A stretch of DNA of 64,000 bases from Sphingobium_A sp965228065 (GTDB lineage: Bacteria; Pseudomonadota; Alphaproteobacteria; Sphingomonadales; Sphingomonadaceae). The notes under the pieces were generated by a model. The model saw nothing but the letters and a program-made list of their open reading frames with translations. It had not been told where the DNA came from and searched no databases. Where the stretch lies: contig OZ245788.1 of the NCBI GenBank assembly GCA_965228065.1, positions 2,604,001 through 2,668,000 of the forward strand, in the 5' to 3' direction. Shown piece by piece: positions 1-8,288 of this stretch (positions are counted from its first letter, which is position 1; every line of letters starts with the position of its first letter). Made by a program: the position numbers and the translations under genes.

Positions 1-1
1 T

Positions 2-439
2 ATGCCGCTGTTCCGCGCGGCGATGTACTCCAAGAACGTCCAGATCTGGTGCGCGCCGACCGTCGACGATCGCGATGTCTGGCGCAGCACGATGCGGCAT
101 ATCGCGCATGAGGGGCGCTGCTTCCTCGTCAGTGCCTGTCAGGTGATGGGTTCTCCCGGCGAGCTCGGTACGCAGGCGGATAACTGGGAATCGGATCGCC
201 CGCTGATCCGCGGCGGCAGCATGATCGTGGGGCCATTGGGCGATGTGCTCGCAGGCCCGATCGAGATGGAGACCGCACTGATCACCGCGACGATCGATAT
301 CGCCGACCTGGCCGGCGCGCGCTACGATCTCGACGTGGTCGGCCATTATTCGCGGCCCGATATCTTCGGCCTGACGGTGAACGAAACGCCTCGGCCCGGT
401 GTGACGAGGTGGGCCGAGGTGGAGGATGTTGCGGGGTAG
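2..439 (+). CDS. Nitrilase-family carbon-nitrogen hydrolase, C-terminal part
   Basis: This is the 3' end of a gene that starts before the window; 145 residues remain. The protein would hydrolyse a nitrile to a carboxylic acid and ammonia in the cytoplasm. The visible part begins at the conserved nitrilase stretch after the active-site cysteine (Tyr-Met-Pro-Leu, then 'CAPTVDDRDVW' near residues 18-28) and continues with 'GGSMIVGPLGDVLAGP' near 72-87, a normal C-terminal core strand pair. The catalytic Cys would lie a few residues before base 1, and the Glu and Lys of the triad further upstream, so activity cannot be judged here. It converges on the aldo/keto reductase across a REP-like repeat. 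True nitrilase and a related branch such as cyanide hydratase cannot be separated on this fragment; nitrilase is the likelier. Confidence 0.85.
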   Translation: MPLFRAAMYSKNVQIWCAPTVDDRDVWRSTMRHIAHEGRCFLVSACQVMGSPGELGTQADNWESDRPLIRGGSMIVGPLGDVLAGPIEMETALITATIDIADLAGARYDLDVVGHYSRPDIFGLTVNETPRPGVTRWAEVEDVAG

Positions 440-450
440 CAACCCCCATC

Positions 451-533
451 GTCATTCCGGCGAAAGCCGGAATCTCACTGCCTGTTCACGGGCGTAAAAG
501 AAGAAGTGAGATTCCGGCTTTCGCCGGAATGAC
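451..533. repeat. REP-like inverted repeat, two 29-bp arms
   Basis: A perfect 29-bp arm at 451-479 is repeated in inverted orientation at 505-533 with a 25-bp spacer. Each arm contains its own hairpin, ATTCCGGC-GAAA-GCCGGAAT, an 8-bp stem closed by a GAAA loop. The two arms form a REP-doublet (REPIN-like) structure. It fills the gap between the convergent nitrilase and aldo/keto reductase genes, a usual place for such elements, and may end transcription from both sides. Confidence 0.85.
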
Positions 534-541
534 GGTGGGCC

Positions 542-1411
542 TCAACCCGCCCGGCCAATCCCGTCGAGCTCCGCCAGCACATCGTCGGACAGCTCCAGCG
601 CCGCCGCCGCGAGATTCTCGCGCAGGTGGGCGACGGACGACGTGCCCGGGATCAGCAGGATGTTCGGAGACCGATGCAGCAGCCAGGCGAGCGCCACCTG
701 CATCGACGTCGCGCCCAGCCGCGTGGCGATATCGGAAACCACGCCTGACTGGATCGGGTTGAAACCGCCGAGCGGGAAGAACGGCACATAGGCGATGCCC
801 AGCGCCGCGAGTTCGTCGACCAGATCGTCGTCGGCGCGATGGACGAGATTATAATGGTTCTGCACGCAGACCACCGTCGCGATCGCGCGCGCTTCGGCAA
901 GCTGGGACGAGGTGACGTTGCTCAGACCGAGATGGCGCACCAGCCCCTGGCGCTGAAGCTCGGCGAGTGTCTCGAACTGCCGGGCGATCGAGCCTTCCTT
1001 CGGACCTTCCAGCCCGCCGACGCGCAGGTTGACGATGTCGATCGCCGCGACGTCGAGATTGCGCAGATTGTCGTGCACACCGGCGATCAGGTCGTCGGGG
1101 TCGAGTGCAGGGATCCACGAGGCGTCCGCGCCGCGCACTGCGCCGACCTTGCTGACCAGCACCAGATCGTCGGAATAGGGGTGCAGCGCCTCGCGGATGA
1201 TCTGGTTGACGACATGCGGACCATAGAAATCGCTCGTGTCGATATGGTCGACGCCCGCGGCCACCGCTTCGCGGAGTACGGCAATCGCTGAGTCGCGATC
1301 CTTGGGCGGGCCGAAGACGCCTGGGCCGGCAAGCTGCATCGCGCCATAGCCGAGGCGCTTAACCTGTCGGTCGCCGAGCTGGAAGGTGCCGGCTGTGTCG
1401 AGATCGGTCAT
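542..1411 (-). CDS. Aldo/keto reductase (subfamily lacking the usual His)
   Basis: A predicted NADPH-dependent cytoplasmic oxidoreductase of 289 residues with the (beta/alpha)8 AKR fold. The start at 1411 is chosen because AAGGAG lies just upstream; the frame stays open further upstream but without a ribosome site. Visible landmarks are the N-terminal hairpin 'RLGYGAMQLAG' (19-29), the Asp/Tyr segment 'HIDTSDFYG' (56-64), Lys88 in 'LVSKVG', and the cofactor-binding end 'LLIPGTSSVAHLREN'. At the position where most AKRs have the catalytic His, the sequence reads 'DIVNLRVGG', so His is missing; some AKR branches share this. The gene is divergent from the LysR regulator at 1507, which probably controls it. 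The substrate is unknown. Confidence 0.9.
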   Translation of the reverse strand: MTDLDTAGTFQLGDRQVKRLGYGAMQLAGPGVFGPPKDRDSAIAVLREAVAAGVDHIDTSDFYGPHVVNQIIREALHPYSDDLVLVSKVGAVRGADASWIPALDPDDLIAGVHDNLRNLDVAAIDIVNLRVGGLEGPKEGSIARQFETLAELQRQGLVRHLGLSNVTSSQLAEARAIATVVCVQNHYNLVHRADDDLVDELAALGIAYVPFFPLGGFNPIQSGVVSDIATRLGATSMQVALAWLLHRSPNILLIPGTSSVAHLRENLAAAALELSDDVLAELDGIGRAG

Positions 1412-1506
1412 GGCGGGTCTCCTTGATGGGGTGTCCGCCATATGGACCTCGCGCGAATGGACGATAAGCTGCAGCAATCCAAACAGGCTGTGCGGGATTT
1501 CGAACA

Positions 1507-2418
1507 ATGGCGACCGAACTCGACGATCTGTCCACTTTCGCCGCGATCGTGCGTGCCGGCGGTTTCCGCGATGCCGCGCGGAGGTCGGGCGGCTCAGCCT
1601 CGGGCATGAGCGAAGCCGTTCGCCGGCTGGAAGCGCGGCTCGGGGTCCGCCTGCTCAACCGGACGACGCGCAGCGTCGCGCCGACCGAAGCCGGCGCCCG
1701 GCTGTTCGAGCGGCTGGCGCCTGCACTCAATGAGATCGAGGCGTCGCTGGACGTCGTCAACACATTCCGCGATCGGCCGGCGGGAACGCTGCGCCTGAAC
1801 GTACCGGCCAATGTCGCGCGGACCGTGCTGCCGTCGATCGTGATTCCGTTCCTGAAGGCCTATCCGGATATCCGGCTGGAAGTGACGGCGGAGGACGGCT
1901 TCGTCGATATCCTGGCCTCCGGCGCGGATGCCGGCATCCGGTATGAAGAGCGGCTGGAGCAGGACATGATCGCGGTCCCGATCGGCCCGCCGACCCAACG
2001 CATCGTGACCGCTGCGTCGCCCGCCTATCTCGCGGCGCACGGCCGACCTGACCATCCGCGCGACCTGCTGGGCCATGCCTGTATGCGCGGACGATTTTCG
2101 GGCGGGGCCACGGCAAGCTGGGAGTTCGAGAAGAAGGGGGAGATCATCCGACTGGATCCGCCCGGACCGCTGTTGATCCAGCCTGGCCTGGCTTGCGACC
2201 TGATCGTGGAGGCGGCGGTGGGCGGTCTCGGCATCGTCCATCTGTTCGAGGACTGGCTGAAACCGCATCTCGAAAGCGGTGCGCTGGAACCGATCCTGGA
2301 TGAGTGGTGTCAGTGTTTCTCGGGGCCGATGCTCTACTATCCCGGTCGCCACTATCTGCCGACGCCGCTCAGGGCGTTTATCGATTTCGTGAAAGTGGCG
2401 AACCGGAACAGGGGGTGA
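1507..2418 (+). CDS. LysR-family transcriptional regulator
   Basis: A 303-residue protein with the LysR plan: an N-terminal winged helix-turn-helix (about residues 5-65, ending in 'LLNRTTRSVAPTEAG') and a two-lobed effector-binding domain (about 90-295). It is divergent from the aldo/keto reductase, the classic arrangement in which a LysR protein controls the neighbour from the shared 95-bp gap. The HTH tail and effector domain resemble the second LysR protein at 12619, which also sits next to an aldo/keto reductase, so the two modules may be paralogous. The inducer cannot be inferred. Confidence 0.93.
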   Translation: MATELDDLSTFAAIVRAGGFRDAARRSGGSASGMSEAVRRLEARLGVRLLNRTTRSVAPTEAGARLFERLAPALNEIEASLDVVNTFRDRPAGTLRLNVPANVARTVLPSIVIPFLKAYPDIRLEVTAEDGFVDILASGADAGIRYEERLEQDMIAVPIGPPTQRIVTAASPAYLAAHGRPDHPRDLLGHACMRGRFSGGATASWEFEKKGEIIRLDPPGPLLIQPGLACDLIVEAAVGGLGIVHLFEDWLKPHLESGALEPILDEWCQCFSGPMLYYPGRHYLPTPLRAFIDFVKVANRNRG

Positions 2419-2421
2419 GTG

Positions 2422-2667
2422 TCAGGCGGCGGCGATCTGCCGGGTTGCCTTCGCCGAACGCGCTTTGGGGAACATCCAGCGCGAAGCCATGACGGCGACG
2501 CCGGCGAGGGCATAGCCGCCGACCACGAGCACCGGGTTCCAGAGCAGCATCACGCCCAGCGCAATGCGGAGCCAGTTGGGGTTGAAGCCGAAATCCTCGC
2601 CGATCGCCTCGCAGATGCCGAACATCGTGTCGTTGCGGGCGAAAAGGGACTGGTTGGCGGGCTGCAT
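2422..2667 (-). CDS. PspC-domain small membrane protein
   Basis: An 81-residue protein matching the PspC domain seen in phage-shock envelope-stress proteins. The domain covers most of the length: a short N-terminal stretch, 'MFGICEAIGEDFGFNPNWLR' around 15-34, then a hydrophobic helix pair ('IALGVMLLWNPVLVVGGYALAGVAV'-type, 35-60). It should sit in the inner membrane. GGAG lies at a good distance before the ATG at 2667. No pspA/B homologue is nearby, so a role in the Psp response is only suggested by the domain. It ends 3 bp from the LysR stop, convergent. Confidence 0.85.
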   Translation of the reverse strand: MQPANQSLFARNDTMFGICEAIGEDFGFNPNWLRIALGVMLLWNPVLVVGGYALAGVAVMASRWMFPKARSAKATRQIAAA

Positions 2668-2977
2668 CGACTTGCTCCTGTATCGGGCGGCGAATGGTCC
2701 GCCCGGTTCGCAGGCCTCTCAGCATGGATCGTGCCAGAAATGGAAAATGGCGGTTTTCCGTGCAATTTTCCTACAGTGGTGACGAGGGCTTCTTCGGGCG
2801 CCCGGGGGTTTTTGATAATGGTTGGGAAATTGCGCCAATTTATCGTGATATAGTGTTGCGCTCGCATTGGCCGAAATCGAACATTTTAAAGAATGCGCGC
2901 GGCAGATCGGCGGCCGAAACGGGGGTGATCCTTCGGCTCTTGCCGTTGCAGCGATTCCGCATCACCCTCGCGCGCGT
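2668..2977. other. Gap between PspC gene and sigma factor; promoter region
   Basis: This 310-bp stretch holds the divergent promoters of the PspC gene and the sigma-factor operon. It is AT-richer than its surroundings at 2740-2900. A GC-rich palindrome followed by five T residues at about 2798-2816 could act as a terminator or attenuator. The sigma-factor frame is open through its last 111 bp from a TTG at 2867, so a longer N-terminus is possible. I see no separate gene. Confidence 0.5.
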
Positions 2978-3574
2978 ATGCATCGCTTCGACGAACGCGC
3001 CCGATGGTTGGCCCGCAACGTGCTTCCGCACGAGCCGGCGTTGCGTGCGTGGCTGGCGCGGCGCCCGGTGGCGGGGCTCGACATCGACGATATCGTGCAG
3101 GAAACCTATAGCCGGCTGAGCCTGACCGCATCGGTCGAGGATATCCGCAATCCCCGGACCTATCTGATCACCACCGCACGATCGGTGATGCTCAGCCATA
3201 TCCGCCATGCGCGCGTCGTGCCGATGCATTCAATGACGCAACTCGAGGCGATGGATTTCGTCGCCGACGAGCCCGATCCGGAAACCATTGCCGCCGATCG
3301 CGACGAACTGCGTCGTCTGGCGGAGGCGATCGGCCAATTGCCGCCGCGCACCCGCGAAGTGTTTGTGCTGCGCCGGGTGAAGGACATGTCGCAGCGCGAG
3401 GTGGCACAGCAACTCGGCGTCGCGGAAAGCACGATCGAAAAACAGATGAGCAAGGGATTCAGCCGCCTCGCCGAAATTCTCGGCAGGGGTGGCAAAGCGG
3501 ACGCTGGCGCGTCTAGGGATATGACAGAAGGAAATGTTGCGGCACATGCCAAGAGAGACAAGCCAGGAGATTGA
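2978..3574 (+). CDS. FecI-type ECF RNA polymerase sigma factor
   Basis: An extracytoplasmic-function sigma factor that should direct transcription of the downstream receptor when FecR signals ligand binding. From the ATG at 2978 it is 198 residues; an in-frame TTG at 2867 would add 37 with no ribosome site. Region sigma2 includes 'LDIDDIVQETYSRL' (about 32-45). Region sigma4 is 'LPPRTREVFVLRRVKDMSQREV...STIEKQMSKGFSRL' (about 114-156), typical of the FecI group. The 3' end overlaps the FecR gene, so the two are translationally linked. Order sigma factor - FecR - STN receptor is the textbook cell-surface signalling set. Confidence 0.93.
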   Translation: MHRFDERARWLARNVLPHEPALRAWLARRPVAGLDIDDIVQETYSRLSLTASVEDIRNPRTYLITTARSVMLSHIRHARVVPMHSMTQLEAMDFVADEPDPETIAADRDELRRLAEAIGQLPPRTREVFVLRRVKDMSQREVAQQLGVAESTIEKQMSKGFSRLAEILGRGGKADAGASRDMTEGNVAAHAKRDKPGD

Positions 3575-4523
3575 CGGCGCCGCAGCCGATTGGGCGGCCC
3601 GCATCGATGGCGGGGCGCTCTCGGCGGCGGGTGAGGGCGAATTGGACGCATGGCTTGCGGGTGACCCGCGGCGCATGGGGGCGTTCATGCGCATGCGTGC
3701 GGTCGCGCTCCAGTCCGAAAGCGCCAAGGCACTCGGTCCCGATTTCGATCCCGACGCCTTCACGTCCGCCGAGCCGCTGGCTGCGGCAACCCCGATCACG
3801 CGCCGCCGGATGTTCTGGCTGGGCGGTGCCGCGGTCGCGGCCTCGGCCGTCGGCGCGATCGGCCTCGGATTGATGACGGGCGCGACGACCTACGACACGC
3901 GGATCGGCGAGACGCGTGTCGTGACGCTCGAGGACGGATCGATCGTCACGCTCAACACGGCATCGCGTATCAGGGTGGCGTTCACCGACGCGCGGCGGAC
4001 GATCACGCTGGAGGAGGGGGAGGCGCTGTTCGACGTCGCCAAGAACCCCGCACGCCCCTTTTTCGTCGAGGCGGGCGGCACGTCGGTCCGCGCGGTGGGC
4101 ACGAGTTTCGCAGTGAAGCGGTTGAGCAATGCGCCTGTGGAAGTGCTGGTGCGCGAAGGAATCGTCGAGGTGCGGCAGCCCGCGGCTGCCGACGCGGTCC
4201 GCATGACCGCGAACATGCGCATGGTCGCCGGCAATGCCGCGACGATCGCACGGCCGGTCGAGATCGCGCAGACCGAGGTCGACCGCGAAACCGCATGGCG
4301 CACTGGACGGATCGCGTTCGAGGGTGAACCGCTGGCGCAGGCCGCCGCCGCGTTCGGCCGGTATAGCGACACGCGGATCATTATCGAGGACCCCGCCATC
4401 GGGCGCGAGGAGATCACCGGCTTGTTCGCGTCGAACGATCCCGTCACCTTCGCAAAGGCTGCCGCCGCCAGCCTTGAACTCAAGGCCACGATCGGTCCGG
4501 GTGAGATCAGATTGTCGCGTTAG
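3546..4523 (+). CDS. FecR-family anti-sigma factor / signal transducer
   Basis: An inner-membrane protein that holds the FecI-type sigma factor and passes on the signal from the outer-membrane receptor. It has an N-terminal cytoplasmic DUF4880-like domain (about 5-70), one membrane segment after the Arg-rich 'ITRRRMFWLGGAAVAASAVG' (about 84-103), a periplasmic FecR domain (about 115-210: 'ETRVVTLEDGSIVTLNTASR', 'EGEALFDVAKNPARPFFVEA') and a C-terminal DUF4974-like part. ATG 3546 has GAAGGA about 13 bp upstream; ATG 3534 is also in frame but too close to that site. It overlaps the sigma-factor gene by about 29 bp. Confidence 0.92.
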   Translation: MPRETSQEIDGAAADWAARIDGGALSAAGEGELDAWLAGDPRRMGAFMRMRAVALQSESAKALGPDFDPDAFTSAEPLAAATPITRRRMFWLGGAAVAASAVGAIGLGLMTGATTYDTRIGETRVVTLEDGSIVTLNTASRIRVAFTDARRTITLEEGEALFDVAKNPARPFFVEAGGTSVRAVGTSFAVKRLSNAPVEVLVREGIVEVRQPAAADAVRMTANMRMVAGNAATIARPVEIAQTEVDRETAWRTGRIAFEGEPLAQAAAAFGRYSDTRIIIEDPAIGREEITGLFASNDPVTFAKAAAASLELKATIGPGEIRLSR

Positions 4524-4623
4524 GGTTTGTTGCAGATTTTTTTCAACCGCGGATAGCGGATTTGAAATCGACCGTGCGTCTAGGCCCGAACGCCCGCAAC
4601 AAGCGGGTTCCGGGGGGAAGTCA

Positions 4624-7092
4624 ATGACACGGCTCAAGACGAAATCGACCTTTGCGATCACCTGCGCAATCGCATGCCTGGCGCTTGGCCAGCCGGCCCA
4701 TGCGCAGCAGCGCCAGTTCAACGTGCCGGCCCAGGATGCGCGACAGGCCATTCCCGAATTTGCCCGGCAGGCGGGTATCCAGATCTCTGCGCCGACCGGC
4801 CGGATGCGCGGTGTGCGCACGCACGCGATCAAGGGCAATATCGACGCACGCGCGGCGCTTCGCGCGATGATCGCGGGGACGGGGCTGTCGATCGCAAGCG
4901 ATGACGGTTCGATGATCGTGCTGAAATATTCGAATGCGCCGCAGAAGATCGCCGCACCCGCACCGGAGGCTGCCGCTTCCGAAGACGCTATGGCGGATCC
5001 GTTCGAGGACAGCGAGATCATCGTCACCGCCGGCAAGCGCAGCGAGCGTCTGATCGACGTGCCTTTTTCGATCACCGCGATCCGCGGGGACACGCTGACG
5101 CGCAATGGTGAGGTTCGACTTGAGGATTATGCCGCGCGCGTTCCCGGCCTGAATGTTTCCAACGATGCGGCCGGCGGTGCCCAGTCCTCGGTCAGCATTC
5201 GCGGTGTCACCACCGGCACCGGCAATCCGACGGTCGCTGTCTATATCGACGACACGCCAGTCAGCGGCAGCACCTTTTTCGGCGGGGGCAGTTCAATCCC
5301 CGATCTCGATCCCAATGATCTCGATCGCATCGAAGTGCTGCGCGGGCCGCAGGGGACACTCTATGGCGCGAGCAGCCTGGGCGGACTGATCAAGTTCGTG
5401 AACAAGGCGCCCAATTTCGACCGGGTCACCGGCCGGGTCGAGGTGGGGGCGACGCAGATCGACGGTGGCGATCTTGGCGTATCGGTTCGCGGCCGCGTCA
5501 ATGTGCCGCTCAGTGAGAAGGTCGCGCTGATCGGCAGCGGCTTTTATCGCCAGGATCCAGGTTTTATCGACGATCCCAGCCGTGGCTTCAAGGATCGCAA
5601 CAGAACGCTTTATCATGGCGGCCGCGTGGCGCTGGCGCTCAAGCCCACCGAGACCATCACCGTCAATCTGTCCGCGCTGCATCAGAAGATCCGCAATCGC
5701 GGCAATCCCGTCATCGATGTCGACCCCGCCACCGGCAGGCCGATTGGAAACGATCTGCAGACCAACACCGTGCCCGGTACCGATATCGCGCGATCGACGC
5801 TGTGGCTGTTCGATCTGGCGATCAAGGGCGATTTCGACGGCTTCGATGTCGTGTCGGACACCAGCTATGGCCGTCGCCGCTTTGCGAGCGTTGTCGATTA
5901 CTCGCCCGTCCTGGGACCGCTGATTACCCAGTTCTTCGGTGTGCCCAATGCCGGTGCCGGTCTCGTCACCGACATCAGCACGAACAAGTTCACGCAGGAA
6001 TTGCGCGCAACGTCGAACTCGACCGGGTTCATTGGCTGGCAGGTCGGTGCTTTCTACACCCGGGAATCGGCCGCCATCTATCAGACGACGACCAGCGTCG
6101 ATGCGACGACGGGCGCCGCGCTTGCCGGTATTCCGTTGTTGCTGGCCGCCAGTGCGCCGGCGAAATATGAAGAGATTGCAGGCTTCGCCAATCTGACGCT
6201 CAATCTGAGCGATCGTTTCGATATCCAGGCGGGGCTGCGGTACAGCCACAACAGCCAGCACTCGGTTTCGGCCACTGAGGGACTGTTGATCGGATCGAGC
6301 TCGATACCGGCCTCATCTTCCGAAAATCAGCTGACCTTCTCGATCAACCCGCGTTTCCGGATCAGCAACACGCTGATGGCCTATGCCCGGGTGGCGTCGG
6401 GATTTCGGCCCGGTGGCCCCAATGTCGGGCTGACCGGCACTTTGGCCAGCTATGGCGCCGACAATGTGATCAATTACGAGATCGGCACCAAGGCCGATCT
6501 GTTCGATCGCTCGCTCAGCCTGGAACTGGCAGCGTTCTTCATCGACTGGAAGGATGTCCAGATCCGCGGGACCGATGCGGTGACGGGGCTCAATTTCTAC
6601 ACCAATGGCGGCAGCGCGCGTAGCAAGGGCGTGGAAGGGGCGTTCGTCTATCGCCCGGTGCAGGGACTCACCCTGAACGGCAATATCGCCTATACCGACG
6701 CCTATACGCGCGCAGCCACGCCGGCCCCCACCTTTGCGCTGGCGGGCGATCCACTGCCCAACACGCCCAAATGGGCGGGCCTGATCGGCGCCGAGTACAG
6801 CTTCCCGCTTGCCGATTCCCTGGATGGGTATGTCGGCGCGAATTATCGTCATGTCGGTCGGCGCTTCAGCACATTTGCCGCCAATGCCACGGAACAGCGC
6901 TTTGTCCTGCCTGCCTATGACACGATCGATTTGCGCGCTGGCCTGACGCATGAAGGCTATTCGATGGATGTCTTCATCCGCAATCTGGCCGACAAGCGCG
7001 CCTATCTCACTGGCGGTACGGTCGGACCGATCCAGCGCGCCGCGATCATCCAGCCACGCACGTTCGGCATTTCGATGTCCAAGACATTCTGA
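4624..7092 (+). CDS. TonB-dependent receptor with STN signalling domain (FecA-like)
   Basis: An outer-membrane transducer of 822 residues that should both import a ligand and signal to FecR. After a signal peptide ending 'PAHAQQ' (about 1-27) comes an STN domain (about 30-100, 'FNVPAQDARQAIPEFARQAG'), a TonB-box-like 'EIIVTAGKRSERL' (about 135-147), the plug with 'IEVLRGPQGTLYGASSLGG' (about 235-253), and a 22-strand-type barrel ending in Phe. GGGGGAAG precedes ATG 4624; the open frame upstream overlaps FecR and is not used. Two exported amidohydrolases follow on the same strand, suggesting a peptide-like or amide-bearing ligand rather than simple ferric citrate; this is inference. Confidence 0.94.
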   Translation: MTRLKTKSTFAITCAIACLALGQPAHAQQRQFNVPAQDARQAIPEFARQAGIQISAPTGRMRGVRTHAIKGNIDARAALRAMIAGTGLSIASDDGSMIVLKYSNAPQKIAAPAPEAAASEDAMADPFEDSEIIVTAGKRSERLIDVPFSITAIRGDTLTRNGEVRLEDYAARVPGLNVSNDAAGGAQSSVSIRGVTTGTGNPTVAVYIDDTPVSGSTFFGGGSSIPDLDPNDLDRIEVLRGPQGTLYGASSLGGLIKFVNKAPNFDRVTGRVEVGATQIDGGDLGVSVRGRVNVPLSEKVALIGSGFYRQDPGFIDDPSRGFKDRNRTLYHGGRVALALKPTETITVNLSALHQKIRNRGNPVIDVDPATGRPIGNDLQTNTVPGTDIARSTLWLFDLAIKGDFDGFDVVSDTSYGRRRFASVVDYSPVLGPLITQFFGVPNAGAGLVTDISTNKFTQELRATSNSTGFIGWQVGAFYTRESAAIYQTTTSVDATTGAALAGIPLLLAASAPAKYEEIAGFANLTLNLSDRFDIQAGLRYSHNSQHSVSATEGLLIGSSSIPASSSENQLTFSINPRFRISNTLMAYARVASGFRPGGPNVGLTGTLASYGADNVINYEIGTKADLFDRSLSLELAAFFIDWKDVQIRGTDAVTGLNFYTNGGSARSKGVEGAFVYRPVQGLTLNGNIAYTDAYTRAATPAPTFALAGDPLPNTPKWAGLIGAEYSFPLADSLDGYVGANYRHVGRRFSTFAANATEQRFVLPAYDTIDLRAGLTHEGYSMDVFIRNLADKRAYLTGGTVGPIQRAAIIQPRTFGISMSKTF

Positions 7093-7205
7093 TTTGATCC
7101 AAATGGGTTCGTAAGGTGGAGCAAAAATAGATGAATTGGTTTCGCATCCTTCGTTCGATCGACGAGCGGGGATGCGAAGACCCATCGGATGGAGAGGTTT
7201 CAACG

Positions 7206-8237
7206 ATGACGAAGAAACAGTCGCGATCCAGCCTGGCCTGTTTGCTGGCTTTTACGGCGATCGGCTGGTCGATGACAGCCAGCGCGCAGGACGAGGCGCC
7301 GCAGGCGATCGGTGATTATCACATGCATATCCAGGGGCCTGCCGTCTCGCTCGAGATCAAGCGCATGAAATCGGCCAAGCCTGAGATGTTTGCGGAGATG
7401 TCCGACCAGATCCTGGATGAACGAACGGGCGAGGATGCGATCCGCATCCTCGATCAGGCGGGGATCCGGCAGGGCACCTTGCTGTCCGAAGCCTATATGT
7501 TCGCCTCACCGTTGATGAAGCCCGCACCTGCGGGTGTCGCGGACCTGACACGCACCGAGAACAGGTTCAACGTGGATGCCGGGTTGGCATCGAAGGGCCG
7601 GCTCCAGGCATTCATCTCGGTCAATCCGATTGCGCCCAATGCGATGGACGAACTGAATTATTGGCGGGATCGGCCCGGTGTCGACGGGCTGAAGCTGCAT
7701 CTGGCGAATAGTGGTTTCGATACCCGTTCGTCGGGCGATATCGAAAAGCTTGCTGCCGTTTTCGACTTTTCCCGCCGCAACGCGCTGCCGATCGCGATCC
7801 ACGTCCGCAATGCGAAGGATTATACGGCGGACGATGCGCGCGCCTTTATCGAGAAAGTGTTGCCGCAGGCCGGCGACCTGCCCGTCCAGATCGCGCATGG
7901 CGGCAGCTGGGGCGGCCTCGATCAGGCGACCGTCGATACATTGTCGCTCTATGCCGACGCGATCGAGAAAAAGGCCAAGGGCACGAAGAATCTGGTGATC
8001 GAACTGGCATTGGTGGTGATCGACACGAAAACCGACCCCGCTTTGGCTGCATCATATGCTGGGGTGATGCGGCGGATCGGCATGGATCGCTTCATCCTGG
8101 GATCCGATTGGCCGGCCATCTACACGCCCGACGCATATTATACGCTGTTGCGCTCGCAACTGCCGCTGAAGCCTGACGAGTGGCGCGTCATCTTCGGCAA
8201 CGAAGCACCGTATTTCAAGCACCCGAGAAAACACTGA
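7206..8237 (+). CDS. Exported amidohydrolase (Amidohydro_2 type)
   Basis: A predicted periplasmic metal-dependent hydrolase of 343 residues with a TIM-barrel fold. The start at 7206 gives a clear signal peptide ending 'TASAQD' and has GGAGAGG upstream. Metal-site features are HxH in 'GDYHMHIQG' (about 40-48), His in 'IAIHVRN', His in 'QIAHGGSWGG', and Asp in 'ILGSDWPAIY' near the C-terminus. This pattern fits the amidohydrolase-2 (uracil/decarboxylase-like) branch, which includes lactonases and decarboxylases as well as amidases, so the reaction is open. It lies 113 bp after the FecA-like receptor, on the same strand and probably co-transcribed. Confidence 0.88.
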   Translation: MTKKQSRSSLACLLAFTAIGWSMTASAQDEAPQAIGDYHMHIQGPAVSLEIKRMKSAKPEMFAEMSDQILDERTGEDAIRILDQAGIRQGTLLSEAYMFASPLMKPAPAGVADLTRTENRFNVDAGLASKGRLQAFISVNPIAPNAMDELNYWRDRPGVDGLKLHLANSGFDTRSSGDIEKLAAVFDFSRRNALPIAIHVRNAKDYTADDARAFIEKVLPQAGDLPVQIAHGGSWGGLDQATVDTLSLYADAIEKKAKGTKNLVIELALVVIDTKTDPALAASYAGVMRRIGMDRFILGSDWPAIYTPDAYYTLLRSQLPLKPDEWRVIFGNEAPYFKHPRKH

Positions 8238-8288
8238 CGTCCGCGCCGCGCGGCGGCGATGGCAACCTCAATCCAGGGATTTGAACGT

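Noticed and set aside
2829..2850. Possible -35/-10 pair before the sigma-factor gene (TTGCGC, TATAGT)
   Set aside because: The spacing is only 13 bp, too short for a sigma70 promoter.
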